A DNA stretch of 64,000 nucleotides from Rhodovulum marinum (GTDB taxonomy: Bacteria; Pseudomonadota; Alphaproteobacteria; Rhodobacterales; Rhodobacteraceae). Shown here in pieces: positions 62,293 to 64,000 of this stretch; the stretch's first letter is position 1; each line of letters starts with the position of its first letter. The stretch spans positions 1 through 64,000 of the forward strand of contig NZ_SLXP01000008.1 of assembly GCF_004343075.1 (NCBI RefSeq), written 5' to 3'. The notes beneath the pieces were generated by a model, which was not told where the DNA came from, ran no database searches, and was given only the letters and a program-made list of their open reading frames with translations. A program made the translations under genes and the position numbers.

Positions 62293-63947
62293 CCGACCCG
62301 ACCCCGCCCGATTTCGCCCCCCTGCGCGAACGCGGCATCCGCGCCGCCCAGGACGCCTCGGGCGAGGTCTGGACCGATTACAACCTGCACGACCCCGGCG
62401 TGACGCTGCTGGAACAGACCTGCTTCGCGCTGACCGAGGTCGGTTATCGCAACGCCCACCCGGTGCGCGACCTGCTGACCGGGCCGGACGACACGCTCGA
62501 CCACGACGCCGCCGGTCTGTTCGACCCGGCCCGGATGCTGCCCACCGCGCCGGTGACCGAACAGGACCTCGCCGCCGCGATCACCCGGTCCGACCGCATC
62601 GCTTGCGCCGTGGTGCTGCGCAGCGGCCACAAGGGGCTGTACGAGGTGCGGGTGATCCCCGAACCCGACCCGAACGATCCCGACCCCGACGCCGCCGACG
62701 CCGCCGCCCTGGCCGAGGCGACGCGCATCTTCCGCGAGAACCGGCCGCTCTGCTGCGATCTGGATGCGGTGCGGGTCAGCCGCCGCCGCCCGGTGCGCCT
62801 GACCGGCGAGGTGGCGATCACCCCCACCGCCGCGCCCGAACGCGTGGTCGCCGAGATCCTGTATCGCGTCGGCGCGCTGCTGCGCGGCCAGGCCGATCCC
62901 GCTGGCGACGACCGGAAAGGTCCGGCGCGACGGGCGGTGGCGCGGCTTCGACCGGCCGCCGGTCGACACGCTTTTACCGATGATCTACCGCACGCCCGGC
63001 GCACCACCGCCGCCGGTCCCGCGCCGCCCCACCGCCGGATCGAGGTGCTGGACCACCTGATCGCGCTGCAGGGCGAGGAAATGCCCGCCACCCGCCACAC
63101 CGGCCTGCACCATTACCGCAGCCGCGCCGAACGCGAACGGGCCGAGATCGACCGGCACATCACCTTCCTGCGCGCGCTGCCCGACGCCAATTTCGCCCGC
63201 AGCACCGCCCCCCATGGCACCCGCGCGGGCGGCTTCCTGGCCAAGCTGGCCCTCTTGGCCGACCTGCGGGTGGCGCAGGGCGGCGACCTGGCCGGGCCGA
63301 TGGCCGCCTTGGGCCTGGCGCTCGACCCCGACGCCTGCCCGCCCGACCCGGCGCTCGACCGCGCCGACCTGCCCGCTTCCGGCGATCCGATGGCCCTTCT
63401 GATGCCCCGCGACCCCACCGCGCCGCCGCTCGTGGACGAGGCGCTGCTGATCGCCTCGCCCTTCGTGGCGGAGGGCCGCATCGCGCCCGCGCTTTTCACC
63501 CGCGCCGCCGATCCCGCCGCCTATCTCGTGGCCCCCGACGGCGCGGGCGGGCACCGCGTGCTGTTCGACCCGGGCACGGGGCAGGGGCTGTATCCCTGCG
63601 GCCAGCTCCCCCGCCGGGCCGGGGCCGACCTGTTGGCCAACCGGTTGCGGAACGGCTGGCGCGCCCTGCACGAAAGGTGCGAGGGGCTTTATCTGGTCGA
63701 GGACATCCTGCTGCGCGCCCGCACCCAGGGGTTCGCCCCCCATGTCGCCGCCCTCGTGCTGACCGGCTGGACCGCCCGAACCGCGCGCCCCGATTTCCGC
63801 GCCCATGTCGAGGCGCTGGTCGCCCGCCTGTCCCCCGCCCATGTGCTGATCCGTCCGCTCTGGCTGGGGCTGGACCAGATGGCCCGTCTCGACCGCGCCG
63901 CCGCACGGCTCGACGCGCGCAACGTGGTCCGCGAGGCGCAGGCATGA
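62289..63947 (+). CDS. Baseplate protein (Afp12-like)
   Basis: The 552-residue protein begins with the Afp12/Pvc12 pattern VWTDYNLHDPGVTLLEQTCF ALTEVGYRN and later has IEVLDHLIALQGEEMP and GFAPHVAALVLTGWTARTAR, LSPAHVLIRPLWLGLDQM. It would close the baseplate wedge around the spike. Between about 62915 and 63030 another frame (DGRWRGFDRPPVDTLLPMIY) looks more protein-like than the open one, hinting at a pair of compensating indels. The stop overlaps the next ATG (ATGA). Confidence 0.82.
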   Translation: MTDPTPPDFAPLRERGIRAAQDASGEVWTDYNLHDPGVTLLEQTCFALTEVGYRNAHPVRDLLTGPDDTLDHDAAGLFDPARMLPTAPVTEQDLAAAITRSDRIACAVVLRSGHKGLYEVRVIPEPDPNDPDPDAADAAALAEATRIFRENRPLCCDLDAVRVSRRRPVRLTGEVAITPTAAPERVVAEILYRVGALLRGQADPAGDDRKGPARRAVARLRPAAGRHAFTDDLPHARRTTAAGPAPPHRRIEVLDHLIALQGEEMPATRHTGLHHYRSRAERERAEIDRHITFLRALPDANFARSTAPHGTRAGGFLAKLALLADLRVAQGGDLAGPMAALGLALDPDACPPDPALDRADLPASGDPMALLMPRDPTAPPLVDEALLIASPFVAEGRIAPALFTRAADPAAYLVAPDGAGGHRVLFDPGTGQGLYPCGQLPRRAGADLLANRLRNGWRALHERCEGLYLVEDILLRARTQGFAPHVAALVLTGWTARTARPDFRAHVEALVARLSPAHVLIRPLWLGLDQMARLDRAAARLDARNVVREAQA

Positions 63948-64000
63948 GCACGGCGCACCCGTCCCCCCGGCCCGTGGCGCCCGGCCCGCGCCACCGCATC
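63944..64000 (+). CDS. Start of the next eCIS-operon gene (cut by window end)
   Basis: ATG at 63944 overlaps the Afp12-like stop and opens a frame MSTAHPSPRPVAPGPRHRI that continues past the window. Too little is present to name it. By order in Afp/PVC loci a further baseplate, tape-measure, ATPase or cargo gene may follow. Confidence 0.5.
   Translation, partial: MSTAHPSPRPVAPGPRHRI

Noticed and set aside
45671-64000. Tailed prophage or type VI secretion cluster
   Set aside because: Sheath, tube, VgrG and gp25 occur in all three, but no capsid, terminase, portal or integrase and no TssJLM membrane complex or ClpV are seen, while DUF4157, DUF4255 and DUF5908 are eCIS markers.

Overview
The window is a piece of a high-GC alphaproteobacterial chromosome, most likely Rhodobacteraceae. 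The reasons are the gene content and order (mutY, a DUF721 gene, a DsbA-like gene; pmbA with cysQ; DUF4170, a WaaA-like gene and lpxK; leuS, lptE, holA; a CenR-like response regulator) and three copies of a hairpin-plus-ATATTT intergenic repeat that I associate with this family. No rRNA, tRNA or CRISPR array was seen.

Positions 1-45646 are mostly core genes. They cover base-excision repair (mutY, xthA), lipid A/Kdo and LPS assembly (lpxK, WaaA-like, lptE), periplasmic folding and lipoprotein traffic (DsbA-like, lolA), replication and segregation (holA, ftsK, HU), translation (leuS, Trm112-like), cofactors (ribA, ubiH, YggS), amino acid and acyl-CoA metabolism, a porin, signalling (OmpR-type regulator, soluble chemotaxis transducer) and an AlkB-like hydroxylase. 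I saw no reading-frame damage in these genes.

The one clear insertion there is a 3,481-bp IS1595-family (ISXO2-like) element at 12888-16368. It has 23-bp imperfect terminal inverted repeats and an 8-bp target duplication (CAGATCTG). It splits a 98-codon HNH endonuclease gene whose halves rejoin exactly when one target copy is removed. Besides the DDE transposase it carries passengers: a possible BECR-type nuclease, a winged-helix protein, a DUF6471 protein, and a membrane protein coupled to an ImmA/IrrE metallopeptidase.

Positions 45671-64000 hold most of an extracellular contractile injection system (eCIS, Afp/PVC type), cut by the window end. In order: an eCIS-core DUF4157 protein; a damaged block encoding a GluR0-like receptor-channel, a methyltransferase remnant, a solute-binding protein and an ABC permease; then a tightly overlapping structural operon: DUF4255 tube terminator, unknown protein, sheath with a large inserted Ig/CSPG-like domain, two tube proteins, DUF5908, LysM tube-adaptor, VgrG-like spike, PAAR tip, gp25, small protein, baseplate J (Afp11-like), fibre-like protein, Afp12-like baseplate protein, and the start of another gene. 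The AAA+ ATPase and any toxin cargo would lie beyond position 64000.

Several eCIS-locus genes carry single-base frameshifts, nearly all apparent loss of one G or C, plus one ochre stop. Either the locus is decaying in this strain or the assembly has homopolymer errors that cluster here.
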